Under the pieces are notes generated by a model. It saw only the letters and a list, made by a program, of their open reading frames with translations, searched no databases and was not told where the DNA came from. A stretch of DNA of 64,000 bases, from positions 248,001-312,000 of the forward strand of contig NZ_JBFNQN010000005.1 in the NCBI RefSeq assembly GCF_040796495.1, read 5' to 3'. This document shows, in pieces, positions 27,099-34,082 of this stretch. A program made the translations under genes and the position numbers. The stretch's first letter is position 1. Every line of letters starts with the position of its first letter. This stretch comes from Kineococcus endophyticus. GTDB taxonomy: Bacteria; Actinomycetota; Actinomycetes; Actinomycetales; Kineococcaceae.

Positions 27099-28304
27099 GT
27101 GCCGCAGAACGACGCCCCGTCCGTGTCCTCAGCCGTGTCCCCCACCGACCACCGGGACCTCGCCCTCGCCCCCGCCACCGTCGCCGTCGTGGCGGGCCGG
27201 CCCCGAAGGGCCCTCGACAGCGAGCTCAACACCCCAGTGTCCCTGTCGGCGACGTTCGTCGGCGGCGGGTCCCTGGGCACCGCCGCCCTCGGCTACGGCC
27301 GCTTCGCCAACCCGACGTGGGAGGCGCTCGAGAGCGCCGTCGGCGAGCTCGAGGGCGGCCGGGCGCTGGCCTTCGCCTCCGGGATGGCGGCCGTGGCCGC
27401 CGCGCTGCACCTCGTGCCGGCCGACGGCACGGTGCTGGTCCCCCACGGCGCCTACAACGGCACGCACTCCCTGACGGGGCTCCTCGCCGCGCAGGGCCGG
27501 CTCAAGGTGCTGCCGACGGACATCACCGACGTCGAGGGCGTGCGCGCGGCGCTCGCGGGCGTGCAGGGCCCGGTCGTGCTGTGGCTGGAGTCCCCGACGA
27601 ACCCGCTGCTGGAGGTCGCCGACCTCGCCGCGCTGGCCGCCGCCGGGCACGAGCACGACGCGGTCGTCGTGGTGGACAACACCTTCGCGACGCCGCTGCT
27701 GCAGCGACCGCTGGACCTGGGCGCCGACGTCGTCGTGCACTCGGTGACGAAGTTCCTCTCCGGCCACTCCGACGTCGTCCTCGGCGCCGTCGTCGCGCGG
27801 GACGAGACGCTGCTGGCCGCGCTGGCCGCCCACCGCACGCTGCACGGCGCGATCCCCGGCCCGCTGGAGACGTTCCTGGCGCTGCGCGGGCTGCGGACGC
27901 TGCCGCTGCGGCTGGAGCGCTCGCAGGCCAGCGCCGCCGACCTGGCCCGCCGACTGGGCGGCCACCCGGCCGTGACGCGCGTGCGCCACCCCTCCCTGCC
28001 CGACGACCCGGGCCACGCGCTCGCGGCGACGCAGATGACGGGGTTCGGCGCGCTCGTGTCGATCGAGGTCGTCGGCGGTCCCGCCGGGGCCGACGCGGTC
28101 GTGGACGCCGTGCGCCTGTGGGTGCCCGCGACGAGCCTGGGCGGGGTGGAGTCGCTCATCGAGCGGCGGCGCCGGCACGCCTCCGAACCCGCCGTGGTGC
28201 CGCAGGACCTGCTCCGCCTGTCCGTGGGCGTCGAGGACGTCGAGGACTTGTGGCGGGACCTGTCGCGGGCGCTGGACGCCGCGCTGGCGCACGCGGGCGC
28301 CTGA
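27099..28304 (+). CDS. Trans-sulfuration PLP enzyme (cystathionine gamma-lyase/synthase-like)
   Basis: PLP-dependent Cys/Met-metabolism enzyme of about 401 residues. Landmarks are [53 protein letters not shown] and the PLP-binding lysine in [16 protein letters not shown] near residue 215. Specific residues do not clearly separate a gamma-lyase from a gamma-synthase; a gamma-lyase would fit its isolated position. Starts at GTG 27081, 27099 or 27123 are possible, and none has a clear ribosome-binding site. Confidence 0.85.
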   Translation: MPQNDAPSVSSAVSPTDHRDLALAPATVAVVAGRPRRALDSELNTPVSLSATFVGGGSLGTAALGYGRFANPTWEALESAVGELEGGRALAFASGMAAVAAALHLVPADGTVLVPHGAYNGTHSLTGLLAAQGRLKVLPTDITDVEGVRAALAGVQGPVVLWLESPTNPLLEVADLAALAAAGHEHDAVVVVDNTFATPLLQRPLDLGADVVVHSVTKFLSGHSDVVLGAVVARDETLLAALAAHRTLHGAIPGPLETFLALRGLRTLPLRLERSQASAADLARRLGGHPAVTRVRHPSLPDDPGHALAATQMTGFGALVSIEVVGGPAGADAVVDAVRLWVPATSLGGVESLIERRRRHASEPAVVPQDLLRLSVGVEDVEDLWRDLSRALDAALAHAGA

Positions 28305-28375
28305 GCGGGAACCTGACCGGGAACAGGCCGGGCGTGTGACACATTGACACCAGGGGACACGCCCGGCCGACGTCC

Positions 28376-28403
28376 TTGACAGGCTTTATCTCATCCATGA
28401 GAT
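28376..28403 (+). promoter_or_regulatory. Promoter of the XRE-MurA gene
   Basis: Perfect -35 TTGACA at 28376-28381, followed after 16 bases by TGAGAT (28398-28403) as the likely -10. The start codon lies 12 bases further on, so the leader is very short. The spacer and -10 are occupied by a perfect palindrome (separate entry). Confidence 0.6.
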
Positions 28404-28404
28404 A
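28387..28404. promoter_or_regulatory. Perfect palindromic operator within the XRE-MurA promoter
   Basis: TATCTCATCCATGAGATA is a perfect dyad of 8-bp arms around CC, covering the spacer and -10 of the promoter; flanking GGC and GCC partly extend it. The position predicts repression by a dimeric DNA-binding protein, most simply the helix-turn-helix domain fused to the MurA encoded immediately downstream. Confidence 0.65.
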
Positions 28405-28415
28405 GCCTCGGCGTC

Positions 28416-29966
28416 ATGGCAGTCTCCACCGAGCAGCTCACGCCGACCGGCGACCACCTGTCGCAGATCGGCGCCCTCATCCGCGATGCGCGCAAGCACC
28501 GGGGCCTGACCCAGGTCCAGCTCGCCGAACGCCTGGGCACGTCCCAGAGCGCCGTGCACCGCATGGAGCAGGGCCAGCAGAACGTCTCCATCGACATGCT
28601 GCAGCGCGTCGGTCACGCCCTGCAGGACGACATCGTCTCGATCGGCCGCCCCGGCCCGACGCACCTGCGCGTGCACGGGGGCGTCAAGCTCTCCGGCAGC
28701 ATCGCGGTGAAGTCGAGCAAGAACGCCGGCGTCGCCCTGCTGTGCGCCGCCCTGCTCAACAAGGGCCGCACGACGCTGCGCGGGGTCGCCCGGATCCTGG
28801 AGATCCACCGCATCCTGGACGTGCTCGGCAGCATCGGCGTGGAGTACGCCTGGGTCAACGAGAACGACCTCGTCCTCGACGTGCCCAACGACCTCGACCT
28901 CGAGGCCATGGACGGCGAGACCGCCCGCCGCACCCGCAGCATCATCATGATGCTCGGTCCCCTGCTGCACCGGTACGACGAGTTCGCGCTCCCCTACGCC
29001 GGCGGCTGCGACCTCGGCACCCGCACGGTCGAGCCGCACATGGTCGCCCTGCGCCCCTTCGGTCTGCAGGTCACCGCCACCACCGGGAACTACCACGCGA
29101 CGGTCGACCGCACCGTCGCCCCGCAGCGCCCCATCGTGCTGACCGAACGCGGCGACACCGTGACCGAGAACGCCCTCATGGCCGCGGCCCGCGTGGACGG
29201 TGTCACGACGATCCGCAACGCCAGCCCGAACTACATGGTCCAGGACCTCTGCTTCTTCCTGGAGCTGCTCGGCGTCCGCATCGAGGGCATCGGCACGACG
29301 ACGCTCGTCGTGCACGGCGTGCCGGACATCTCCGTCGACGTCGAGTACGCGCCGTCGGAGGACCCGGTGGAGGCCATGAGCCTGCTCACCGCGGCGATCA
29401 TCACGCACTCCGAGCTGACGGTGACGCGCGCGCCGATCGAGTTCCTCGAGATCGAGCTGGCCATCCTCGAGGAGATGGGGCTGCGCTACGACCTGTCGCC
29501 GGAGTACCCCGCGGCCAACGGCCGCACGCGCCTCGTCGACATCACGGTGCACCCGTCCGAGCTCAAGGCCCCGATCGACAAGATCCACCCGATGCCGTTC
29601 CCGGGTCTGAACATCGACAACCTGCCGTTCTTCGCGGTCATCGCGGCGAGCGCCGAGGGCTCGACGACGGTCCACGACTGGGTCTACGACAACCGCGCCA
29701 TCTACCTCACCGAGCTGAACCGCCTCGGCGCCCGCGTGAAACTCCTCGACCCGCACCGCGTGCTCGTCGAGGGCCCCACGCGCTGGTCCGGCGCGGAGGT
29801 GCTGTGCCCGCCGGCGCTGCGCCCCGCCGTCGTCGTGCTGCTGGCGATGCTGGCGGCCAAGGGCACCTCGGTGCTGCGCAACGTGGACATCATCGCCCGC
29901 GGGTACGAGCAGCTCGCCGAACGGCTGACGCCGCTGGGCGCGCAGATCGAGACGTTCCGCGACTGA
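28416..29966 (+). CDS. XRE helix-turn-helix / MurA (UDP-GlcNAc enolpyruvyl transferase) fusion
   Basis: A 516-residue protein with two domains. Residues about 15-72 are a Cro/C1-type helix-turn-helix (IGALIRDARKHRGLTQVQLA then GTSQSAVHRMEQGQQN). Residues about 85-510 are an EPSP-synthase-fold MurA domain. The MurA catalytic set is intact: Lys102-Asn103 in SSKNAG, Cys198 and Arg203 in GGCDLGTR, and DKIHPMPFPGLNIDN. The protein may therefore transfer enolpyruvate to UDP-GlcNAc or sense that substrate. This fusion is found in many actinobacteria beside a stand-alone MurA, but its role is not established to my knowledge. The short spacing from a palindrome-bearing promoter suggests autoregulation. 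ATG start at 28416. Confidence 0.9.
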   Translation: MAVSTEQLTPTGDHLSQIGALIRDARKHRGLTQVQLAERLGTSQSAVHRMEQGQQNVSIDMLQRVGHALQDDIVSIGRPGPTHLRVHGGVKLSGSIAVKSSKNAGVALLCAALLNKGRTTLRGVARILEIHRILDVLGSIGVEYAWVNENDLVLDVPNDLDLEAMDGETARRTRSIIMMLGPLLHRYDEFALPYAGGCDLGTRTVEPHMVALRPFGLQVTATTGNYHATVDRTVAPQRPIVLTERGDTVTENALMAAARVDGVTTIRNASPNYMVQDLCFFLELLGVRIEGIGTTTLVVHGVPDISVDVEYAPSEDPVEAMSLLTAAIITHSELTVTRAPIEFLEIELAILEEMGLRYDLSPEYPAANGRTRLVDITVHPSELKAPIDKIHPMPFPGLNIDNLPFFAVIAASAEGSTTVHDWVYDNRAIYLTELNRLGARVKLLDPHRVLVEGPTRWSGAEVLCPPALRPAVVVLLAMLAAKGTSVLRNVDIIARGYEQLAERLTPLGAQIETFRD

Positions 29967-29973
29967 GGACCCA

Positions 29974-30029
29974 CCGCACGCGAGAAGGCCCCCGCACTCA
30001 CCGGAGTGCGGGGGCCTTCTCGCGTGCGG
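29974..30029. terminator. 26-bp perfect bidirectional terminator hairpin
   Basis: Bases 29974-29999 pair perfectly with 30004-30029 around a 4-base loop (ACCG). It separates the convergent XRE-MurA and HU genes, 7 bases after one stop and 10 bases before the other. No U-tract. Confidence 0.85.
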
Positions 30030-30039
30030 GACGTGCGGG

Positions 30040-30570
30040 TCAGGCCTTCTTGGCCGTGCGCCGGGCGGTCGTCGCGGTCTTGGCCGGAGCGGCCTTCTTC
30101 GCCGCGGCGGTCGTGCGGGTGGCCGGAGCGGCCTTCTTGGCGGCCGGGGCCGCGGTGCGGGTGGCCGGCGCCGCCTTCTTCGCCGTCGTCGTCGACGCGG
30201 CCGCCTTCTTGGCCGTGCCCGTGGCGGGGGTCGTCAGGACGGCCCCGGTCGAGGCGGCACGCTCCTTGGCCGCGGCCTGGAACGCGCGCAGTGCCTTGGT
30301 GTCGGAGACGACCTCCTTGAACGCGGTGCCCGGACGGAAGCGCGGCACCGAGGTCTTCTTGATCTTCACGGCCTCGCCCGTGCGCGGGTTGCGGCCCGTG
30401 CGGGCGTTGCGCGCCTGCTTCTCGAAGGTGCCGAAGCCGCTGATGGCGACCTTGTCACCCTTGGCGACGGTGAGCGTGATGAGCTCGACGACCGCCTCGA
30501 CGGCGGTCACGGCCTGCTTGCGACCGCCGAGCTTGGCCTCGAGGGCGTCGACCATCTCTGCCTTGTTCAC
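30040..30570 (-). CDS. hup: HU-family nucleoid protein with long Lys/Ala-rich tail
   Basis: DNA-binding, DNA-bending chromosome-architectural protein. From the GTG at 30570, with AGGAGG 5 bases upstream, it has 176 residues. The first ~95 are a normal HU fold (VNKAEMVDALEAKLGG, GFGTFEKQARNARTGRNPRT, FRPGTAFKEVV). The rest is a low-complexity tail of repeated KKAAPATRT / AKKAAPA units, like histone H1 and like the mycobacterial HupB tail. The repeats may vary in number between strains. Convergent with XRE-MurA. Confidence 0.93.
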   Translation of the reverse strand: MNKAEMVDALEAKLGGRKQAVTAVEAVVELITLTVAKGDKVAISGFGTFEKQARNARTGRNPRTGEAVKIKKTSVPRFRPGTAFKEVVSDTKALRAFQAAAKERAASTGAVLTTPATGTAKKAAASTTTAKKAAPATRTAAPAAKKAAPATRTTAAAKKAAPAKTATTARRTAKKA

Positions 30571-30902
30571 GGGGCTCCTCCTGGGTACCGGGCGTTGTCC
30601 GAACCGATCATCTCCTCGCGCAACGGATCGCGCAGGGCCGAGCAGGAGCCCGACGGGGGAAACGGTACGACCGACGATCACCGGAGTCCACCACCGGTGT
30701 GGCGGCGAGTCGTTGCGCCGCAGTACACCTGGGCGTCACCGGCGGGCGTCGCACTGCGCCGCAGGGGCTTCCCGGCGGCGATCGCCCGCGCGAGGCCGGA
30801 CTCGGAGAGGGTGCGCGATGCGTTGCGGCACAACGGGTCGAGACGCAGAACGGCCCCGGTCCCGCTGCGCCGCAGCGGGGTCCGGGGCCGGTCGGGCGCG
30901 GG
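30571..30902. other. Gene-free region between hup and leuD
   Basis: 332 bases without a credible coding frame. It must hold the hup promoter and the 3' flank of leuD. The decamer TGCGCCGCAG occurs three times (30714-30723, 30755-30764, 30866-30875), two of them inside the symmetric CTGCGCCGCAG. The third copy is part of the leuCD terminator. Apart from that terminator nothing else was recognised. Confidence 0.5.
30851..30890 (-). terminator. Terminator hairpin after leuCD
   Basis: Stem of about 19 bp with one internal mismatch (30851-30869 against 30871-30890, CGGCCCCGG...CCGGGGCCG), starting 12 bases past the leuD stop. Confidence 0.65.
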
Positions 30903-31508
30903 TCAGGCCGACGGCGCCAGCGGGGTCGTCGTCGGCTTGAACGACGGCCGCCGCGTCTCGAAGTCGGTGATGGCGTCGGCGTGGCGCAGGGTGAGGCTGA
31001 TGTCGTCCAGCCCCTCCATGAGCCGCCAGCGCACGTACTCGTCGACCTCGAAGGGGGCCGTGAAGTCGTCGACGCGCACGACGCGCTCGACGAGGTCGAC
31101 GGTCACCTCGGTGCCCGGGTGCGCCTCCAGCGCCTTCCAGATCAGGTCGATGTCGCTCTGGGACACCACGGCCGCCAGCAACCCCTGCTTGCCGGAGTTG
31201 CCGCGGAAGATGTCACCGAAGCGGGGGGCCAGGACGGCCTTGAAGCCGTAGTCCCGCAGGGCCCACACCGCGTGCTCGCGGCTCGAGCCGGTCCCGAAGT
31301 CCTGCCCGGCCACCAGGACCGAACCCGGCCGGTAGGGCTCCTGGTTCAGCACGAAGTGCGGGTCCGAACGCCAGCCGGCGAACAGGGCGTCCTCGAACCC
31401 CGTCTTGGTGACGCGCTTGAGGTAGACCGCCGGGATGATCTGGTCGGTGTCGACGTCGGTGCGGCGCAGCGGCACCCCGACGCCCGTGTGGACGGTGAAC
31501 TTCTCCAT
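30903..31508 (-). CDS. leuD: 3-isopropylmalate dehydratase small subunit
   Basis: Small subunit of the isomerase that converts 2-isopropylmalate to 3-isopropylmalate in leucine synthesis. The 201-residue protein starts [20 protein letters not shown] with ATG behind GAGAGGA. It has NVDTDQI-like [32 protein letters not shown] and [14 protein letters not shown], which shape the substrate site. It follows leuC by 11 bases and ends at a terminator. Confidence 0.95.
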   Translation of the reverse strand: MEKFTVHTGVGVPLRRTDVDTDQIIPAVYLKRVTKTGFEDALFAGWRSDPHFVLNQEPYRPGSVLVAGQDFGTGSSREHAVWALRDYGFKAVLAPRFGDIFRGNSGKQGLLAAVVSQSDIDLIWKALEAHPGTEVTVDLVERVVRVDDFTAPFEVDEYVRWRLMEGLDDISLTLRHADAITDFETRRPSFKPTTTPLAPSA

Positions 31509-31519
31509 GACGGGTCCTC

Positions 31520-32959
31520 TCAGGCTGCGGGTTCGGGTGCGGGGGCGGGCTCGAGGTCGGCCGGCGAGCTCAGCGTCCCCCGCACGGCCGTGGCCGCGGC
31601 CACGAGCGGGGAGACGAGGTGGGTGCGGCCGCCCTTGCCCTGGCGGCCCTCGAAGTTGCGGTTGGAGGTGGACGCGCAGCGCTCCCCCGGTGCGAGCTGG
31701 TCGGGGTTCATCCCCAGGCACATGCTGCAGCCGGCGAAGCGCCAGTCCGCGCCGAACTCCTTGAACACGGTGTCCAGGCCCTCGGCCTCGGCCTGCAGGC
31801 GCACCCGCGCCGACCCGGGGACGACCATCATGCGGACGTTCTCGGCCTTCGTGCGGCCGCGCACGACGTCCGCGGCCGCCCGGAGGTCCTCGATGCGGCT
31901 GTTGGTGCACGAGCCCAGGAAGACCGTGTCGACGGCGATGTCGCGCATGCGCTCACCGCCCTCCAGGCCCATGTACTGCAGCGCGCGCTCGACACCCTGC
32001 CGGACGCCGTCGTCGCCGATCTCGTCGGCCACCGGGACCGAACCGGACAGCGGGACGCCCTGGCCGGGGTTCGTGCCCCAGGTGACGAACGGCTCGAGGG
32101 CGGCGCCGTCCAGGACGACCTCCGCGTCGAACTCGGCGTCGTCGTCGGTGCGCAGCGTCCGCCAGTACTCCACGGCGGCGTCCCAGTCCGCGCCCTGCGG
32201 GGCGTGCGGACGGTCCTTCAGGTACGCGAACGTGGTCTCGTCGGGGGCGACCATGCCGGCGCGGGCCCCGGCCTCGATCGACATGTTGCAGATCGTCATC
32301 CGGCCCTCCATCGACAGGGACCGGATCGCCTCCCCGCGGTACTCCAGGACGTAGCCCTGCCCGCCGCCGGTGCCGATCTCGGCGATGACCGCCAGGATGA
32401 TGTCCTTGGCCGTCGTGCCGGGCTTCAGCCGGCCGTCGACGGTGATGGCCATCGTCTTGAAGGGTTTGAGCGGCAGCGTCTGGGTGGCCAGGACGTGCTC
32501 GACCTCGGACGTGCCGATCCCCATGCCCAGGGAACCGAACGCGCCGTGGGTCGAGGTGTGCGAGTCGCCGCACACGACCGTCATCCCCGGCTGGGTGAGT
32601 CCCAGCTGCGGGCCGACGACGTGGACGATGCCCTGCTCGGCGTCGCCGAGGGGGTGCAGCCGCACGCCGAACTCGGCGCAGTTCTCGCGCAGCGTCTGCA
32701 GCTGCTTGGCGGACGTCTTGTCCTCCAGCATCGACAGCGGCCGCTGGATGTCCGCGGTGGGGGTGTTGTGGTCCTCGGTGGCGATCGTCAGGTCGAGCCG
32801 CCGCACGGGACGTCCGGCCATCCGCAGCCCGTCGAACGCCTGCGGGCTCGTCACCTCGTGGACGAGGTGGAGGTCGATGAAGAGCAGGTCGGGTTCGCCG
32901 TCCTGCCCCTTGCGGACGACGTGGTCGTCCCACACCTTCTGCGCCAGCGTGCGTCCCAT
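31520..32959 (-). CDS. leuC: 3-isopropylmalate dehydratase large subunit
   Basis: Catalytic subunit carrying a [4Fe-4S] cluster. The 479-residue aconitase-family protein has [20 protein letters not shown], the cluster cysteine in [13 protein letters not shown] near residue 348 and the pair in [13 protein letters not shown] near residue 408. ATG start with AGGAGGAGA 8 bases upstream. The 76-base gap to the divergent IclR gene carries repeated TGCGTCTC half-sites. The C-terminus ends in an unusual Pro/Ala/Glu run ([14 protein letters not shown]). Confidence 0.96.
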   Translation of the reverse strand: MGRTLAQKVWDDHVVRKGQDGEPDLLFIDLHLVHEVTSPQAFDGLRMAGRPVRRLDLTIATEDHNTPTADIQRPLSMLEDKTSAKQLQTLRENCAEFGVRLHPLGDAEQGIVHVVGPQLGLTQPGMTVVCGDSHTSTHGAFGSLGMGIGTSEVEHVLATQTLPLKPFKTMAITVDGRLKPGTTAKDIILAVIAEIGTGGGQGYVLEYRGEAIRSLSMEGRMTICNMSIEAGARAGMVAPDETTFAYLKDRPHAPQGADWDAAVEYWRTLRTDDDAEFDAEVVLDGAALEPFVTWGTNPGQGVPLSGSVPVADEIGDDGVRQGVERALQYMGLEGGERMRDIAVDTVFLGSCTNSRIEDLRAAADVVRGRTKAENVRMMVVPGSARVRLQAEAEGLDTVFKEFGADWRFAGCSMCLGMNPDQLAPGERCASTSNRNFEGRQGKGGRTHLVSPLVAAATAVRGTLSSPADLEPAPAPEPAA

Positions 32960-32974
32960 GACCGGCTCTCCTCC

Positions 32975-33009
32975 TGCGTCTCACACCGTGCGTCTCGACC
33001 TTGCGTCTC
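32975..33009. promoter_or_regulatory. Three direct TGCGTCTC half-sites upstream of leuC
   Basis: TGCGTCTC occurs at 32975-32982, 32989-32996 and 33002-33009, spaced 14 and 13 bases apart, so each is on nearly the same face of the helix after one and a third turns. The last copy is also the left arm of a perfect dyad. They lie in the leuC leader and are likely extra contacts for the divergently encoded regulator. Confidence 0.5.
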
Positions 33010-33023
33010 ATGGAATGAGACGC
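33003..33023. promoter_or_regulatory. Dyad operator between the promoter boxes of the IclR gene
   Basis: GCGTCTCAT-GGA-ATGAGACGC is a perfect 9-bp inverted repeat. It fits between a TTGCGT -35 (33001-33006) and a CAGTAT -10 (33024-33029) that are 17 bases apart, so binding would shut the promoter of the regulator itself and could cover the leuC promoter on the other strand. Confidence 0.65.
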
Positions 33024-33035
33024 CAGTATCGCTTC

Positions 33036-33752
33036 GTGGACAAGAGTAGCGGAGTCGGCGTCCTCGACAAGGCCGTGCTGGTGCTGGACGCCCTCGAGGC
33101 CGGGCCCGCCAGCCTGGCCCAGCTGGTCACGACGACGGGTCTCGCCCGCCCCACCGCGCACCGCCTGGCGGTCGCCCTCGAGCACCACCGGCTCGTCCGG
33201 CGCGACCTGCAGGGCCGCTTCGTCCTGGGCGCCCGGCACGCCGAACTGGCGGCCGCCGCGGGCGAGGACCGCCTCGTCGCGGTCGCCGGTCCCCTGCTGA
33301 CCGCCCTGCGGGACTCCACGGGCGAGAGCGCCCAGCTCTACCGCCGGCACGGGGAGCACCGCATCTGCATCGCAGCCGCCGAACGCCTGCACGGCCTGCG
33401 CGACACGGTCCCCGTCGGCTCGTCGATGACGATGCACGCCGGGTCCGCCGCCCAGGTGCTGCTCGCCTGGGACGACCCCGAACGGCTGTCCGTGGAGCTC
33501 ATGGGCTCCCGCTTCGACGCCGCCACCCTGTCCGGGGTGCGGCGGCGCGGCTGGGCGCACTCCAGCGGCGAGCGGGAGGCCGGTGTGGCGTCGGTGAGCG
33601 CCCCGGTCCGCGCCCCCTCGGGGCGGGTCCTGGCGGCGGTGTCGGTCTCGGGCCCGGCCGAGCGCTTCGGGCGGCACCCGGGCCGCCGGCACGCCGACGC
33701 GGTCCTCGCGACGGCGGCCGCGTTCACCGCGGCCCTGACCCCCACCTCGTGA
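33036..33752 (+). CDS. IclR-family regulator of leucine biosynthesis (LtbR/NdgR type)
   Basis: A 238-residue repressor or activator with an N-terminal winged helix (residues about 8-60, SLAQLVTTTGLARPTAHRLA) and an IclR effector-binding domain (ESAQLYRRHGEHRICIAAAE, LRDTVPVGSSMTMHAGS, GVRRRGWAHSSGEREAGVAS). The sequence strongly resembles the actinobacterial LtbR/NdgR group, which controls leuCD and other amino-acid genes and is nearly always divergent from leuC, as here. The GTG at 33036 has no ribosome-binding site but lies 7 bases after a -10 box, so the mRNA is probably leaderless. It would be autoregulated through the dyad in its promoter. Confidence 0.9.
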   Translation: MDKSSGVGVLDKAVLVLDALEAGPASLAQLVTTTGLARPTAHRLAVALEHHRLVRRDLQGRFVLGARHAELAAAAGEDRLVAVAGPLLTALRDSTGESAQLYRRHGEHRICIAAAERLHGLRDTVPVGSSMTMHAGSAAQVLLAWDDPERLSVELMGSRFDAATLSGVRRRGWAHSSGEREAGVASVSAPVRAPSGRVLAAVSVSGPAERFGRHPGRRHADAVLATAAAFTAALTPTS

Positions 33753-33771
33753 GGGGCCCCGGACAAGGGAA

Positions 33772-33800
33772 GAGGCCCCCGGTCGGTGACCGGGGGCCTC
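33772..33800. terminator. Bidirectional terminator between the IclR gene and tRNA-Glu
   Basis: Perfect 13-bp stem, GAGGCCCCCGGTC (33772-33784) with its complement at 33788-33800 and loop GGT. It ends the IclR gene on the + strand and the tRNA transcript on the - strand. Confidence 0.8.
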
Positions 33801-33805
33801 AACTG

Positions 33806-33878
33806 TAGCCCCGACGGGATTCGAACCCGCGCTACCGCCGTGAGAGGGCGGCGTGCTAGGCCGCTACACAACGGGGCC
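33806..33878 (-). tRNA. tRNA-Glu (anticodon CUC)
   Basis: 73 bases that fold into a complete cloverleaf: acceptor GGCCCCG/CGGGGCT with a G-U first pair, D-arm with TAGCGGCCTAGCA, anticodon loop around CTC flanked by GCCGCC/GGCGGT, and T-arm GCGGG-TTCGAATC-CCGTC. CCA is not encoded. It is cotranscribed with tRNA-Gln, 19 bases upstream, and sits next to gltX, the gene for its own synthetase. Confidence 0.95.
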
Positions 33879-33897
33879 CTAGCTTGCAGTACAAGCG

Positions 33898-33969
33898 CTG
33901 GGGTACCAGGACTCGAACCTAGACTAACTGAACCAGAATCAGTCGTGCTGCCAATTACACCATACCCCA
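33898..33969 (-). tRNA. tRNA-Gln (anticodon CUG)
   Basis: 72 bases forming a cloverleaf with acceptor TGGGGTA/TACCCCA, discriminator G, anticodon CTG in the loop ATTCTGGTT, and T-arm TAGG-TTCGAGTC-CCTG. CCA is not encoded. In actinobacteria this tRNA is first charged with glutamate, so its pairing with tRNA-Glu and gltX is functionally coherent. Confidence 0.95.
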
Positions 33970-34008
33970 TGGTGTTCCGCCCGGCCGGGAACCGGCCGAA
34001 CGAGATGA

Positions 34009-34038
34009 ACTCTAGCGGGCGCTCACCCTGCTTCCCAA
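34009..34038 (-). promoter_or_regulatory. Promoter of the tRNA-Gln/tRNA-Glu unit
   Basis: On the minus strand TTGGGA (34033-34038) and TAGAGT (34009-34014) are separated by 18 bases, about 40 bases before the tRNA-Gln 5' end. It lies after the gltX terminator, so the tRNAs need not depend on gltX transcription. Confidence 0.5.
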
Positions 34039-34043
34039 ATCGG

Positions 34044-34075
34044 CTCCCCGGCGGCGGACCTGAGCCGCCGGGGAG
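34044..34075 (-). terminator. gltX terminator hairpin
   Basis: Perfect 12-bp stem CTCCCCGGCGGC (34044-34055) with 34064-34075 and an 8-base loop, 7 bases past the gltX stop. Confidence 0.75.
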
Positions 34076-34082
34076 GATCCGG

